Source: Paenibacillus_I sp035510375 (GTDB taxonomy: Bacteria > Bacillota > Bacilli > Paenibacillales > Paenibacillaceae). Taken from it: 64,000 nucleotides of DNA. The stretch lies in assembly GCF_035510375.1 (NCBI RefSeq), contig NZ_DATKHG010000058.1, one strand, 5' to 3'. The notes beneath the pieces are model-generated. The model saw nothing but the letters and a program-made list of their open reading frames with translations, ran no database searches and was not told where the DNA came from. The translations under genes were made by a program, and so were the position numbers. Below, piece after piece: positions 50,328 through 58,974 of this stretch (position 1 is its first letter; every line of letters starts with the position of its first letter).

Positions 50328-51062
50328 ATGACAAAAGATGTGAACGACTTGAATCTGGTCGGTCACCTGGAGGAGCTTCGCTTCCGTCTGATCCGGACGC
50401 TTATCACTTTTGTCGTGTCGATGATTGCAGCCTTCCTGTACGTGCGGCAGATTTACGGCTGGCTCGTTCGGGATCTCGATCAAAAGCTGGTCATTCTCGG
50501 GCCGACCGACGTCGTCTGGGTGTATTTCATGATCGCCGGCGTTGTGGCCGTGACCGTCACCATTCCGGTGGCGGCCTATCAGGTCTGGAAATTCGTTCAG
50601 CCCGCCATGAACCGAGAGACGCAGCGGGCGACGCTGCTGTTCATACCGGGCATGGCCGCCCTGTTCCTGACCGGTATTGCCTTCGGTTATTTCATCCTGT
50701 ACCCGATGGTGCTTCAATTTATGATGAGCACGGCGGCGGGCGATTTCACGGCGATGTACACCGCCCAGCGGTACTTCTCTTTCATGATCCATATGACGGT
50801 TCCATTCGGCTTGCTGTTCGAGATGCCCGCTGTCGTCATGTTTTTGACCCGTCTCGGCATACTCAATCCTCACCGGCTGGCCAAAGCCCGCAAAATGTCC
50901 TACTTCATTCTCGTTATCGTCGCAGTCACGATTACCCCGCCGGACATCCTGTCCGACATCGTCGTCATCGTGCCGCTGTTTCTGCTGTACGAGATCAGCA
51001 TCGGGATATCGAAGGCCGTATATCGCAAACGGTTGAGATTGCAAGACGAAGCCCCGCTTTGA
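50328..51062 (+). CDS. tatC: Sec-independent translocase subunit TatC
   Basis: A 244-aa protein with six membrane segments. HLEELRFRLIRTLITF is the conserved N-terminal signal-binding part; QVWKFVQPAMNRETQR and GILNPHRLAKARKMSYFIL are standard TatC motifs. It recognises twin-arginine signals. With tatA directly behind phoX it forms a dedicated export unit like phoD-tatAd-tatCd in B. subtilis. A terminator follows. Confidence 0.96.
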   Translation: MTKDVNDLNLVGHLEELRFRLIRTLITFVVSMIAAFLYVRQIYGWLVRDLDQKLVILGPTDVVWVYFMIAGVVAVTVTIPVAAYQVWKFVQPAMNRETQRATLLFIPGMAALFLTGIAFGYFILYPMVLQFMMSTAAGDFTAMYTAQRYFSFMIHMTVPFGLLFEMPAVVMFLTRLGILNPHRLAKARKMSYFILVIVAVTITPPDILSDIVVIVPLFLLYEISIGISKAVYRKRLRLQDEAPL

Positions 51063-51075
51063 TTCCATCCATCTC

Positions 51076-51103
51076 AAGAGAGCAGCCGACCGGCTGCTCT
51101 CTT
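51076..51103 (+). terminator. Rho-independent terminator of phoX-tatA-tatC
   Basis: AAGAGAGCAGCCG pairs with CGGCTGCTCTCTT and is followed by CTTTTAC. Confidence 0.85.
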
Positions 51104-51200
51104 CTTTTACTGCCGCATTTCGGACTGGCTGTTCGACTGTGCTATACTAAGACGGACGGTTTATCGCATGGGAGTTTGCCGCACAAGGAGGCCGGAATCG

Positions 51201-52418
51201 ATGGCGCAATGGAAAATCAATCTGGCCGTGCTGTGGCTGGGGCAATTTCTCGTTTTGGCCGGGATGACGATGATCATCCCCTTTCTGCCGCTCTATCTGC
51301 AGCAAGATTTCGGCCTGACGGACGAGACTGAAATCGCGACTTGGGCGGGCGTCATTTTTGCCGGGAATTTCGTAACGTCGTTTCTGTTCCAGCCGCTCTG
51401 GGGAAAATTAGCCGACCGGCACGGCCGCAAAATCATGCTGCTCCGCTCCGGCTTCGGCATGGCCGTCGTCATGGTGCTGATGGGATTCGCCCAAGCGCCT
51501 TGGCAGCTGCTGGCGCTGCGCATGCTTAACGGCACGATATCGGGCTTCAATCCCGCCGCGGTCTCCCTCGTATCGGCCACGACGCCGAAGGAGCGTATCG
51601 GGTTTGCCATGGGCCTGGTCCAATCGGGTGCGATCGCGGGAACGATTATGGGGCCGTTAATGGGCGGGCTGCTGGCCGACTGGGTAGGCTTCCGGCCGAT
51701 TTTTTACATTACGGGAACGCTCCTGTTTCTCGCTTCGCTGCTCGCCATGGTTCTCGTCAAGGAAAACTTCGACCGGTCGAAAGCGGCTTCCGTTCCGCAA
51801 ATATCGGTGTGGGCCGGCTTTAAGGAAATCAGCCATATCCCGCAGCTGACCGCCTTGTTCGCCGTCTCGCTGCTGATTCAATTCGCCATGATGAGTCCGA
51901 TGCCGCTCATGCCGCTGTACGTACAGCAACTGCACGGCACGACCGAAAATCTGGCCTTCTGGGCCGGCTTCGTCGGCTCGGTTACGGGACTGTCGAACAT
52001 GATCGCCTCTCCCCTGCTCGGAAGGCTGAGCGACCGGAAGGGCGCCGAGCTGGTGCTGGGCGTATCGCTTGTAGGCGCGGGCCTGATGTTCATTCCGCAA
52101 GCGTTCGTCAGCGAGGTATGGCAGTTGCTCGCCGTACGGTTTCTGCTCGGCATTTTCCTCGGCGGCCTGATTCCGAGCGTCAACGCGCTGATCCGCAAGC
52201 ATACGCCCGACGGCATGGAGAGCCGGGCCTACAGCTTCAACAGCAGCACGCTTAGTCTCGGCAACGTGTTGGGTCCGATCGTCGGCGGGGCCGCGTCGGG
52301 CGTAATCGGCATCGAAGGAGTCTTCCTCGTGGCTGCCGCTTTATTTTTCTTGAATGCGGTCTGGGTCAGAACGGTCGTCATCCGTCCGGCCGTCCGCCGA
52401 AAAGAGCAGCGCGGCTAA
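51201..52418 (+). CDS. MFS multidrug-type transporter
   Basis: A 405-aa protein with 12 membrane segments. Motif A is GKLADRHGRKIMLL, repeated in the second half as GRLSDRKGAELVLG. Motif C-like GLVQSGAIAGTIMGPLMGGL in TM5 marks a drug/H+ antiporter. ATG 51201 follows AGGAGG by nine bases. The substrate is unknown. A repeat array follows the gene. Confidence 0.88.
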   Translation: MAQWKINLAVLWLGQFLVLAGMTMIIPFLPLYLQQDFGLTDETEIATWAGVIFAGNFVTSFLFQPLWGKLADRHGRKIMLLRSGFGMAVVMVLMGFAQAPWQLLALRMLNGTISGFNPAAVSLVSATTPKERIGFAMGLVQSGAIAGTIMGPLMGGLLADWVGFRPIFYITGTLLFLASLLAMVLVKENFDRSKAASVPQISVWAGFKEISHIPQLTALFAVSLLIQFAMMSPMPLMPLYVQQLHGTTENLAFWAGFVGSVTGLSNMIASPLLGRLSDRKGAELVLGVSLVGAGLMFIPQAFVSEVWQLLAVRFLLGIFLGGLIPSVNALIRKHTPDGMESRAYSFNSSTLSLGNVLGPIVGGAASGVIGIEGVFLVAAALFFLNAVWVRTVVIRPAVRRKEQRG

Positions 52419-52425
52419 AAAGCGC

Positions 52426-52695
52426 CTCTCGGCACTATCCCCTTCGCTCAGGCGACGCTCCTCCGCCCCCCCTCTCGGCACTATCCCGTCCGGTCAGGCG
52501 ATGTCGCATCCTCCATCCGCCTCTCGGCACTATCCCCTTCATGCAGGAGACCACCGTCCGCACGATCCGCCGGGTTTCCTGTGCAATCGGGATAATGCCC
52601 ATAAGGCGAACAATCACGCTCTCCTGTCCCAAAGGGATAATGCCCATAAGGCAAAAAAACACGCTATTCTGTCCCGATGAAATAGTGCCGATAAG
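52426..52695. repeat. Dispersed 27-28-bp repeat family, array B (three forward, three inverted)
   Basis: Forward copies lie at 52426-52452, 52472-52498 and 52521-52547; inverted copies at 52578-52605, 52623-52650 and 52669-52695. The core is GGCAYTATCCC followed by about seven variable bases and CAGG. The outermost inverted copy is the most degenerate. Spacers are 17-30 bases. The nested order allows a transcript to fold into one long interrupted hairpin. It lies between convergent MFS and O-methyltransferase genes, as array A lies between convergent genes. Confidence 0.9.
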
Positions 52696-52730
52696 TCGAA
52701 AAAGGGACTGCTGTTCGTTCAAACGCACGA

Positions 52731-52761
52731 AAGCCGGCGGGCGTTATTCCCCTGCCGGCTT
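52731..52761 (-). terminator. Terminator-like hairpin after the O-methyltransferase gene
   Basis: AAGCCGGC (52731-52738) pairs with GCCGGCTT (52754-52761), with further G-C pairs inside. On the minus strand it is followed by TCGTGC, a weak T tract. Confidence 0.55.
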
Positions 52762-52794
52762 CTCTGCGAACCGTCATCAACGCCAACGATTGCC

Positions 52795-53427
52795 TCAACC
52801 TTTAACCATAGCGACGGCAAGGCCGTCGTATGCGGGAAGGATCGTGCCGTCCAAACGCGGATCGGACATAAGCCGCTCGTTGAACGAGCGCATCGCCGTG
52901 ACGGAGGGTCCTTCTTTGGAGGGATCGCAAACTCGACCGTGCAAAAGCGTATTGTCGGCGGTAATAACCGCGCCCGGATTCGCCAGCGTCAGCGCCCATT
53001 CCAAATAATCCGGGTATCCTTCCTTGTCCGCGTCGATGAAGAAAAAATCGAAACGCTTGCCCTCGCTCGCGAGTTCCGCCAAGCTGTCGCGGGCGTCGCC
53101 GACCCGGTAAGTCACGCGGTTCGCCAGTCCGGCGGCGGACATATGCGCGTATGCGACGTCCGCGTAATCCTGCCGCAACTCAAGCGAGGTCAGGCGCCCG
53201 GAGTCTCCCAAACCGCGGGCCAGACATATGCCGCTGTAGCCGCCGAGCGCTCCGATCTCCAGTATTTCTCTGGCCCCTGACATCCTCACCAGCAGCGTCA
53301 GCAATCGACCGAAGCCGGAAGCGATCGAAATGTCCGGCATACCCGCAGCGCGAATGCCTTCTTCCGCTCGCGCGAGATCGGCGTCAGGCGCAAACAACCG
53401 GTCCACATATTTTTCGGAGCTTAACAT
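52795..53427 (-). CDS. O-methyltransferase, class I SAM-dependent (COMT-like)
   Basis: A 210-aa protein. Motif I is ILEIGALGGYSGICLARGL; SLELRQDYADVAYAHM, RFDFFFIDADKEGYPDYLEW and GAVITADNTLLHGRV are characteristic of the metal-dependent catechol/caffeoyl-CoA O-methyltransferase family, including the D-K and D-N metal ligands. B. subtilis TrmR, a tRNA hydroxyuridine methyltransferase, belongs to the same family, so a tRNA target is possible. ATG 53427 is preferred for its GGGGGAG site. Confidence 0.9.
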   Translation of the reverse strand: MLSSEKYVDRLFAPDADLARAEEGIRAAGMPDISIASGFGRLLTLLVRMSGAREILEIGALGGYSGICLARGLGDSGRLTSLELRQDYADVAYAHMSAAGLANRVTYRVGDARDSLAELASEGKRFDFFFIDADKEGYPDYLEWALTLANPGAVITADNTLLHGRVCDPSKEGPSVTAMRSFNERLMSDPRLDGTILPAYDGLAVAMVKG

Positions 53428-53543
53428 CCGTCTCCCCCTCGGTTTCATTTTGTCCTGAATTATCCTATACTAGATTGTATCTTTTCGGGGCTTCGGAAAC
53501 AACCGCGGCCACCTTCTAACCGGAAGCGGAGCGAAGACATGCT

Positions 53544-54707
53544 ATGAGTAAGATTGAATTGATCGCCACAGCCCCGATGGGGCTTGAAGCCGTCGTTGCG
53601 CGCGAGTTGAAGGAGCTCGGTTACGAACGGACTGCCGTCGAGAACGGCCGCGTGAAGTTCGAGGGAACGCCGGCGGATATATGCCGCGCCAACCTGTGGC
53701 TGCGCACAGCGGATCGGGTTCTCGTCAACATGGGCGAATTCGAGGCCCGAACGTTCGACGAGCTTTTCGAAGGAACCAAGGCGCTTGACTGGCCCGACTG
53801 GATTCCGGGCGACGGCGAATTTCCGGTCGAAGGCCGGTCGCACAAATCGCAGCTGTCGAGCGTTCCCGCCTGTCAAGGCATCGTCAAGAAAGCAGTCGTT
53901 GAAAAAATGAAGCAAAAATACGGGACCGAATGGTTTCCCGAGGACGGTCCCCGCTACGTGATCGAAGTGTCGCTGCTGAACGACCGGGCTCTGCTGACGC
54001 TGGATACGACGGGACCCGGCCTTCACAAACGCGGCTATCGCAAGCTGATCACCGAAGCGCCTTTGAAAGAGACGATGGCTGCCGCCATGATCCTGCTCAG
54101 CCGCTGGGGCCCGCACCGCCCGCTGTACGATCCGTTCTGCGGCTCCGGGACGATTCCGGTGGAGGCCGCGATGATCGGTTGGAATATTGCTCCCGGCATG
54201 CGGCGCAGCTTCAACAGCGACGCTTGGCCGGTCATCGGCAGCGAGGCGTGGGATAACGCCCGTGAAGAGGCATTCGACGCCGTGCGGGACGACATGCCGC
54301 TCGAAATCGCCGGCTCCGATATCGATCCGAAGGCGGTCGAGGTGGCGGAGGCATCGGCCAAGAAAGCCGGCTTCGGCAAGGAAATCAGCTTCAAGGCATT
54401 GCCCGTCGCCAAGACGAAGCCGCAAAGCGAATACGGCTGCCTGATCACGAATCCGCCGTACGGCGAGCGGCTGGGCGATTCGCGGGAGGCGGAGCGAACG
54501 GTCCGCGAGCTTGGCTTCACGGCTTCCCTGCTGCCAAGCTGGTCTTTTTTCGCGCTAAGTCCGGCCAAATCGTTCGAGCACTACTTCGGCCGCCCCGCCG
54601 ACAAAAAACGCAAGCTGTTTAACGGCAGAATCGAATGCCAGTTCTACCAGTACCTCGGCCCGCTCCCGCCGCTTCCGTCCAAAAGGAAAGCGCCTGAGAA
54701 GTTTTGA
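53544..54707 (+). CDS. THUMP-domain class I RNA methyltransferase (RlmL/YpsC type)
   Basis: A 387-aa protein. A ferredoxin-like plus THUMP N-terminus (about 1-160; ELIATAPMGLEAVVARELKE, FPVEGRSHKSQLSSVPACQG) leads to a methyltransferase domain. Motif I is LYDPFCGSGTIPVEAA, the acidic loop is IAGSDIDPKAVEVAEASAK, and the catalytic motif is CLITNPPYGERL. Such enzymes make m2G in 23S rRNA. The C-terminus ends in a basic tail. Monocistronic. Confidence 0.93.
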   Translation: MSKIELIATAPMGLEAVVARELKELGYERTAVENGRVKFEGTPADICRANLWLRTADRVLVNMGEFEARTFDELFEGTKALDWPDWIPGDGEFPVEGRSHKSQLSSVPACQGIVKKAVVEKMKQKYGTEWFPEDGPRYVIEVSLLNDRALLTLDTTGPGLHKRGYRKLITEAPLKETMAAAMILLSRWGPHRPLYDPFCGSGTIPVEAAMIGWNIAPGMRRSFNSDAWPVIGSEAWDNAREEAFDAVRDDMPLEIAGSDIDPKAVEVAEASAKKAGFGKEISFKALPVAKTKPQSEYGCLITNPPYGERLGDSREAERTVRELGFTASLLPSWSFFALSPAKSFEHYFGRPADKKRKLFNGRIECQFYQYLGPLPPLPSKRKAPEKF

Positions 54708-54795
54708 AACGGCCGAATAAGCCTATGCCGCAGAAGCCCATAATGGAGAGAGGCCTTTTCCAACACAATTGTACAGAGAGAGGAACCGAACGATT

Positions 54796-56769
54796 ATGCT
54801 TTTCGCCTTAAGATCGGCAGCCCGCCGCGGCCTTCAAGGCTCGTTCCGCACGCTGGAACGGGCTCGGGGCGCGGATGTGGTTCTTTTTTTCGTGCTGATG
54901 ACCCACAAGCTTTCCCTTTTCAACGTCATGATCAACGTTCGCAACATGGAGCTGACGCCGGATGATGTTTTTATCGCGATCGGCACCCTGGGTTTAGTCT
55001 CCTTCTGGACCGTATGGCTGTCTTACCGCTGGCGGTTCATCGTCCTGGCCGCGCTGAACCTGATTCTGACCGCCGTGCTCTATGCCGACCTGGTTTACTT
55101 CCGGTATTTCCAGGACATCATCTCGGTGCCGGTGCTGCTGCAAGCCGGACAAGTCGGATCCTTGGGCGGGAGCATCGCAGCCCTTTTGTCGTGGCGCGAT
55201 CTTGCCTATTTTGTCGATTGGCTCTTTGTCATTCCGCTGGCGGTTTATGCCTTTTTCTCCGGACGCCGGCCAAAAGAGCTGACGTTCCGGGCTCCCAAAC
55301 GCGCGCGAACGGCCGCCCTGCGCATCTCGTTCAGCCTGCTCGTGTTTGCCGCGGGCCTGACGCTCGTGTTCGTACCGGTGAACGTAGCCGACAAAACATG
55401 GGCGAAAGGGCTTTTCACCAACAATTGGTGGAACGTGTCGGTCTATAATGTAACCGGCTTGTACGGTTTTCACGGCTACGATATCTACCGCTCGGTAAAA
55501 GCGTCGGCCGAAGAGAAGGTGCTCGCGGTGACCGAGGAACAATCGGTAACGGATTGGTTCGAGACACGCGGCCGGCTGCGCGCTTCGCTTGCAAAAGAGG
55601 ACGAGCGGTTCGGCGCGTACAAAGGCAAAAACGTCATCATGGTGCAGGCTGAAGCGTTCCAAAACTTCGTCATCGGCCGTTCGATCGGCGGCGTCGAGAT
55701 TACGCCCAATCTGAACCGACTGCTGAAAGAGAGCGTCTATTTCAGCCGCTTCTATCATCAGACCTCGCAGGGACGCACGTCGGATGCGGATTTTGCGGCC
55801 CATTGCTCCCAGCAGCCGCTGCCGAGCGGCTCCGTCTTCATCAAGTACGCGGACCACACGTTCGATTGCCTGCCCGGCGCGCTGAAAGCCGAGGGGTATG
55901 GCACGACGGTCTTCCACGCTTACGAAGGCGGGTTCTGGAACCGCAATACGATGTATGCCAAAATGCAGTACGACGCCTATTATAACAAAAAGAATTTCAA
56001 GCTGGACGAGCCTGTCGGCTGGTCGCTCGGCGACAAGTCTTTTTTCCGCCAATCGGCGGATCGGATCGCCGCTCAGAAGCGGCCCTTCTACTCGTTCCTG
56101 ATCACGCTGTCCAGCCATCACCCGTACAAGCTTCCCGCAAGCATGGAAAAGCTGGACGTCGGCGAATTCCAAGGCTCGATGTTCGGCGACTACCTTCAAT
56201 CCGTCAACTATGCAGACGCCGCGCTCGGAGAATTCATCGCAAGGTTGAAAGCCGAGGGTCTATGGGACGAAACGATTTTCGTTTTTTACGGCGATCACGA
56301 CAATTCGATTCGCGATTGGGCGCCGTTCGAGAAGTTTCTGGGACAGGAACTCAATGCCGTCGCCCGGCAGCAAATCCTGAAGCAGGTGCCGTTAATCGTC
56401 CGCCTGCCGGACGGGGCGCTTGGCGGAACAATTCGCAGCGATGTCGGCGGACAGCTCGATATCACGCCGACGATTCTGCATTTGCTTGGCATCGACAGCG
56501 GCAAGCTGGCCATGATCGGTACGCCCCTGCTGACAGAAAAGCCGCTTCAGGGCAAAATCGTCGTATTCCGCAACGGCACGTTTACGGACGGCAGCGTGTA
56601 TTATCTGTCTTCCGCCGCAGCCGACGGCGGCAGCGGCTGCTTCGATGCCAAAACCGGCGCCGCGCTTGACGACACGGCGTGTTCAGCCGGCAAGGCCTCC
56701 GCCGCGGAGGAGCTCGAAGCCTCGTCGGACCTGGTCGAATACGATCTCCTTGCATCGAGGAAAAAGTGA
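54796..56769 (+). CDS. LTA synthase-family sulfatase-like membrane protein
   Basis: A 657-aa protein. Five N-terminal membrane segments (about 25-200) are followed by an extracellular sulfatase-fold domain. The nucleophile threonine lies in HQTSQGRTSDADFAAHCS, metal ligands in VIMVQAEAFQNFVIG and FVFYGDHDNSIRDWAPFEKF, and SSHHPYKLP is conserved. Such enzymes transfer glycerolphosphate from phosphatidylglycerol to build lipoteichoic acid or a primer. A Ser/Ala-rich tail of about 35 residues at the end is unusual. GAGAGAGG precedes the ATG. Confidence 0.92.
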   Translation: MLFALRSAARRGLQGSFRTLERARGADVVLFFVLMTHKLSLFNVMINVRNMELTPDDVFIAIGTLGLVSFWTVWLSYRWRFIVLAALNLILTAVLYADLVYFRYFQDIISVPVLLQAGQVGSLGGSIAALLSWRDLAYFVDWLFVIPLAVYAFFSGRRPKELTFRAPKRARTAALRISFSLLVFAAGLTLVFVPVNVADKTWAKGLFTNNWWNVSVYNVTGLYGFHGYDIYRSVKASAEEKVLAVTEEQSVTDWFETRGRLRASLAKEDERFGAYKGKNVIMVQAEAFQNFVIGRSIGGVEITPNLNRLLKESVYFSRFYHQTSQGRTSDADFAAHCSQQPLPSGSVFIKYADHTFDCLPGALKAEGYGTTVFHAYEGGFWNRNTMYAKMQYDAYYNKKNFKLDEPVGWSLGDKSFFRQSADRIAAQKRPFYSFLITLSSHHPYKLPASMEKLDVGEFQGSMFGDYLQSVNYADAALGEFIARLKAEGLWDETIFVFYGDHDNSIRDWAPFEKFLGQELNAVARQQILKQVPLIVRLPDGALGGTIRSDVGGQLDITPTILHLLGIDSGKLAMIGTPLLTEKPLQGKIVVFRNGTFTDGSVYYLSSAAADGGSGCFDAKTGAALDDTACSAGKASAAEELEASSDLVEYDLLASRKK

Positions 56770-56774
56770 CGAAA

Positions 56775-56820
56775 AACAAGGCTGCTTGTCCGTCGGCGAA
56801 TGACGGCAGGCAGCCTTGTT
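56775..56820. terminator. Bidirectional terminator
   Basis: AACAAGGCTGC pairs with GCAGCCTTGTT; an inner CCGTC/GACGG stem extends it. It lies between the convergent LTA-synthase-like and DUF1450 genes. Confidence 0.75.
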
Positions 56821-56840
56821 ATTGTTCGATCCGTTTGTGT

Positions 56841-57071
56841 TCAATCCTGGGTCTTGATATATTTTTTCGCTTTTTCGATAACCTCGTCCTCGGTCGGCGC
56901 CGTGACGTACCGCCCGTTGATGAAGATGAACGCATAACGTGAGCAGGGGCCGCAGTATGACTTACAGGCGACCTTGATTTCGACGTCCGGCGCCAGCTTC
57001 CGCAGCTTGGGCAGCGTCGTTTTCACGCGCATGTGTTTGCATTTGTCGCAAATCCGGATATCGTTCGCCAT
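56841..57071 (-). CDS. DUF1450 (YuzB-like) protein
   Basis: A 76-aa protein. Cysteine pairs RICDKCKHM and VACKSYCGPCSRYAFIF suggest a thioredoxin-like fold with a metal or Fe-S site; the end INGRYVTAPTEDEVIEKAKK is typical of DUF1450. The start lies four bases after the HesB-like stop codon and has no strong ribosome site, so it is probably translated by coupling. The function is unknown; an Fe-S connection is suggested by its neighbour. Confidence 0.9.
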   Translation of the reverse strand: MANDIRICDKCKHMRVKTTLPKLRKLAPDVEIKVACKSYCGPCSRYAFIFINGRYVTAPTEDEVIEKAKKYIKTQD

Positions 57072-57075
57072 ACCG

Positions 57076-57378
57076 TCAATGATCGCCGTGGTTGCCTTGG
57101 GACGGATTCGTGATGACGAAGCCTTCCTCCGGAACGTAAAAATAGTCGATACGGACGCCGTCCAGGAACGGGTCGCCCTTCTTCAAAAGAACGTCGATGC
57201 CTTTGTCGGTGGACACGATTTCGTCCTCCTCCTTCGCATCGTCGATGCCCATGCCGTAATGGGCATGGTCGCCGTGCGCGTGCGTAACGTAGACGCGCAG
57301 CTTTTTGCCTTCATTCTCGGGCTTGTTCAGCTCTTCGAGCAATATTTTGGCCGCATTGCGCGAAATTTTGCATTTCAT
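57076..57378 (-). CDS. HesB/YneR-like Fe-S biogenesis-domain protein
   Basis: A 100-aa protein starting MKCKISRNAAKILLEELNKP. It has the A-type carrier fold pattern (KLRVYVTHAHGDHAHYGMGI, DGVRIDYFYVPEEGFVITNP), but the three cysteines of IscA-type carriers are missing; the only cysteine is Cys3. A histidine-rich loop (HAHGDHAH) stands where a metal might bind. It is therefore a relative of Fe-S carriers whose own chemistry is unclear. GGAAGGAG lies 12 bases before the ATG. The gene is coupled to DUF1450. Confidence 0.85.
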   Translation of the reverse strand: MKCKISRNAAKILLEELNKPENEGKKLRVYVTHAHGDHAHYGMGIDDAKEEDEIVSTDKGIDVLLKKGDPFLDGVRIDYFYVPEEGFVITNPSQGNHGDH

Positions 57379-57484
57379 ATCGTATGCCAGCTCCTTCCCA
57401 GCGCCACAAATGAATACCCCGTGACCGCGTCGCATTGTCAAATCTATCTTATTGTAATGAATCGGTTTCGGAAGTTCAACATCT

Positions 57485-57718
57485 TTATTGCGGATACTTG
57501 CGCTCCATATAGCGCGTGTACCATTCCGCCGCGAGCATCGTGACGGCAATATCGTCCACCGGCAGGAACGGCAGCACATCCGGCATCACCCAATAGATCG
57601 CGACCGGCACAAGGTATAACAGCTTGTCCGCGAGCCGAACTCCCGGCGATGCGAGCAGCCGGTAGATCCGGACGAAGACGTGCTTCCAATGACGCAAGGA
57701 CCATAGCTTCCGCATCAC
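57485..57718 (-). CDS. DUF1232 (YkvA-like) small membrane protein
   Basis: A 77-aa protein with one or two hydrophobic segments (LADKLLYLVPVAIYWVMPDV, FLPVDDIAVTMLAAEW). The P-D-x-x-P-F-x-P-x-D-D motif is the DUF1232 signature. The function is unknown. AGGAGGG precedes GTG 57718 and ATG 57715, either of which may be used. First of three small genes on the minus strand. Confidence 0.85.
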   Translation of the reverse strand: MMRKLWSLRHWKHVFVRIYRLLASPGVRLADKLLYLVPVAIYWVMPDVLPFLPVDDIAVTMLAAEWYTRYMERKYPQ

Positions 57719-57766
57719 ACGGCATCCCTCCTATGGCGCCATTATAGCATATCCGGTCCGGACGAT

Positions 57767-58840
57767 TCACACGCTGCGCATCGCCTCCAGCAAAAGCGGC
57801 GCCACGTCGTCGTAGATGTCGTCGGCTTGGGCAAGCGGCAGCGGATTGACGCCGATTCCGCATTCGACGGTAAAACCCGGCTTGCGAAAACGTTGGATGA
57901 ACCAATCCTTGTACCCGGCGTCGCTCCCGTGCAGCTTGACCGGACGGTACCCGCTCGCTCGGCCCAGCCGCTCGGCCAGCTCTCCGGCGCCGTCAGGCTC
58001 GCAGTCGCGGTAATTCCAATAGATCTCCTGGCCTTGCGTATGAAGCGCAATAACCATATCGAACGCTTTCCTGTCCGTAAACGCAGCCATCGCGGCGGCT
58101 TCCGGCTCGGCCAGCGGCGCCGGTCCGGGATAATCGCGCGGCCCGGGTCCTTCCTTGCCCCGCCTTGCGCATTCCTCCTCCCAATGCGCCGGAAATTGGT
58201 CGTTCAAATCCACCCCCCGCACATTCGCCTTCCAGCGAAAAAAACGGTCCGAATACCGGTTCCAGCGGATGAGATCGCGGCCGAACGGATGACCGGACAT
58301 CACGCCTTCCTGCGCAAGCTCGACCCCGTCGGGATTGACCATCGGGACAAGCCACAGCTGCGTTCGCTCCAGCAGCTTGCGAGAATCGTACCCTCTTATC
58401 GGAATGCCCGCGCCGACAGCGCGGCAATAATCCTCCAGAAACGTCATCAGCACCAGTGACGTGATCCACTCGTTGGCGTGAAACGACCCGTTGACATGCA
58501 GGCTGCGCTTCCCTTCCCCGATTGCCAGCGCGGCGATCGGTTTCCCCATCACGCTCCGGCCGATAATGCCGGCTTGCAGAAAAGGATAACAAGCTTGCAG
58601 ACGATGGATATCGGCCGCCAGCTGTCGGGGGCCGTACTCTGCGCTGCCGCGAACGATGCGCTTCTGCGCGCCGAAGCAGACCGGCCGCACCGGCCGGGGG
58701 ATAAGCAGCGCCGAGCCCGGGACAAGATGACGGGAACGGGATACGTGCGGATTGGCCGCATACAGCTCCTCCGCCTCCATTCCGAACCTGTCGGCAATTC
58801 GCAGCACCGTATCGCCCGGACGGCTGATATAACGAACCAT
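57767..58840 (-). CDS. LysM-M14 gamma-D-glutamyl-meso-DAP peptidase
   Basis: A 357-aa protein. One LysM domain (about 1-50; YISRPGDTVLRIADRFGMEA, YAANPHVSR, LVPGSALLIP) is followed by an M14 carboxypeptidase-like domain. Zinc ligands are in NGSFHANEWITSL and ALHTQGQEI and the catalytic Glu in GFTVECGIGVNPLP. It matches endopeptidase I of Bacillus, which cuts D-Glu-meso-DAP bonds in peptidoglycan peptides. No signal peptide is seen, fitting a sporulation or recycling enzyme. The start follows GGGGAGGAAGGC. Confidence 0.92.
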   Translation of the reverse strand: MVRYISRPGDTVLRIADRFGMEAEELYAANPHVSRSRHLVPGSALLIPRPVRPVCFGAQKRIVRGSAEYGPRQLAADIHRLQACYPFLQAGIIGRSVMGKPIAALAIGEGKRSLHVNGSFHANEWITSLVLMTFLEDYCRAVGAGIPIRGYDSRKLLERTQLWLVPMVNPDGVELAQEGVMSGHPFGRDLIRWNRYSDRFFRWKANVRGVDLNDQFPAHWEEECARRGKEGPGPRDYPGPAPLAEPEAAAMAAFTDRKAFDMVIALHTQGQEIYWNYRDCEPDGAGELAERLGRASGYRPVKLHGSDAGYKDWFIQRFRKPGFTVECGIGVNPLPLAQADDIYDDVAPLLLEAMRSV

Positions 58841-58917
58841 TGCCTTCCTCCCCGAAAAGCGCTTTCCCTATATGTATTCCGCCGGCCCGGGCGCTATGAT
58901 ATGTGCGCCGACCGGGA

Positions 58918-58959
58918 AAAGCCGCAGCGGCAGCTTGGGCGGCTGCGCGTTGCGGCTTT
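58918..58959. terminator. Hairpin between racE and the M14 peptidase gene
   Basis: AAAGCCGCA pairs with TGCGGCTTT over a long GC-rich inner region (58918-58959). On the minus strand a TTTT follows. Probable terminator of racE. Confidence 0.55.
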
Positions 58960-58974
58960 CCGTAAGGAGAGTCG

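Noticed and set aside
52426..52695. CRISPR array
   Set aside because: Copies switch orientation, differ in their centre, have 17-30-base spacers, and no cas genes are nearby.
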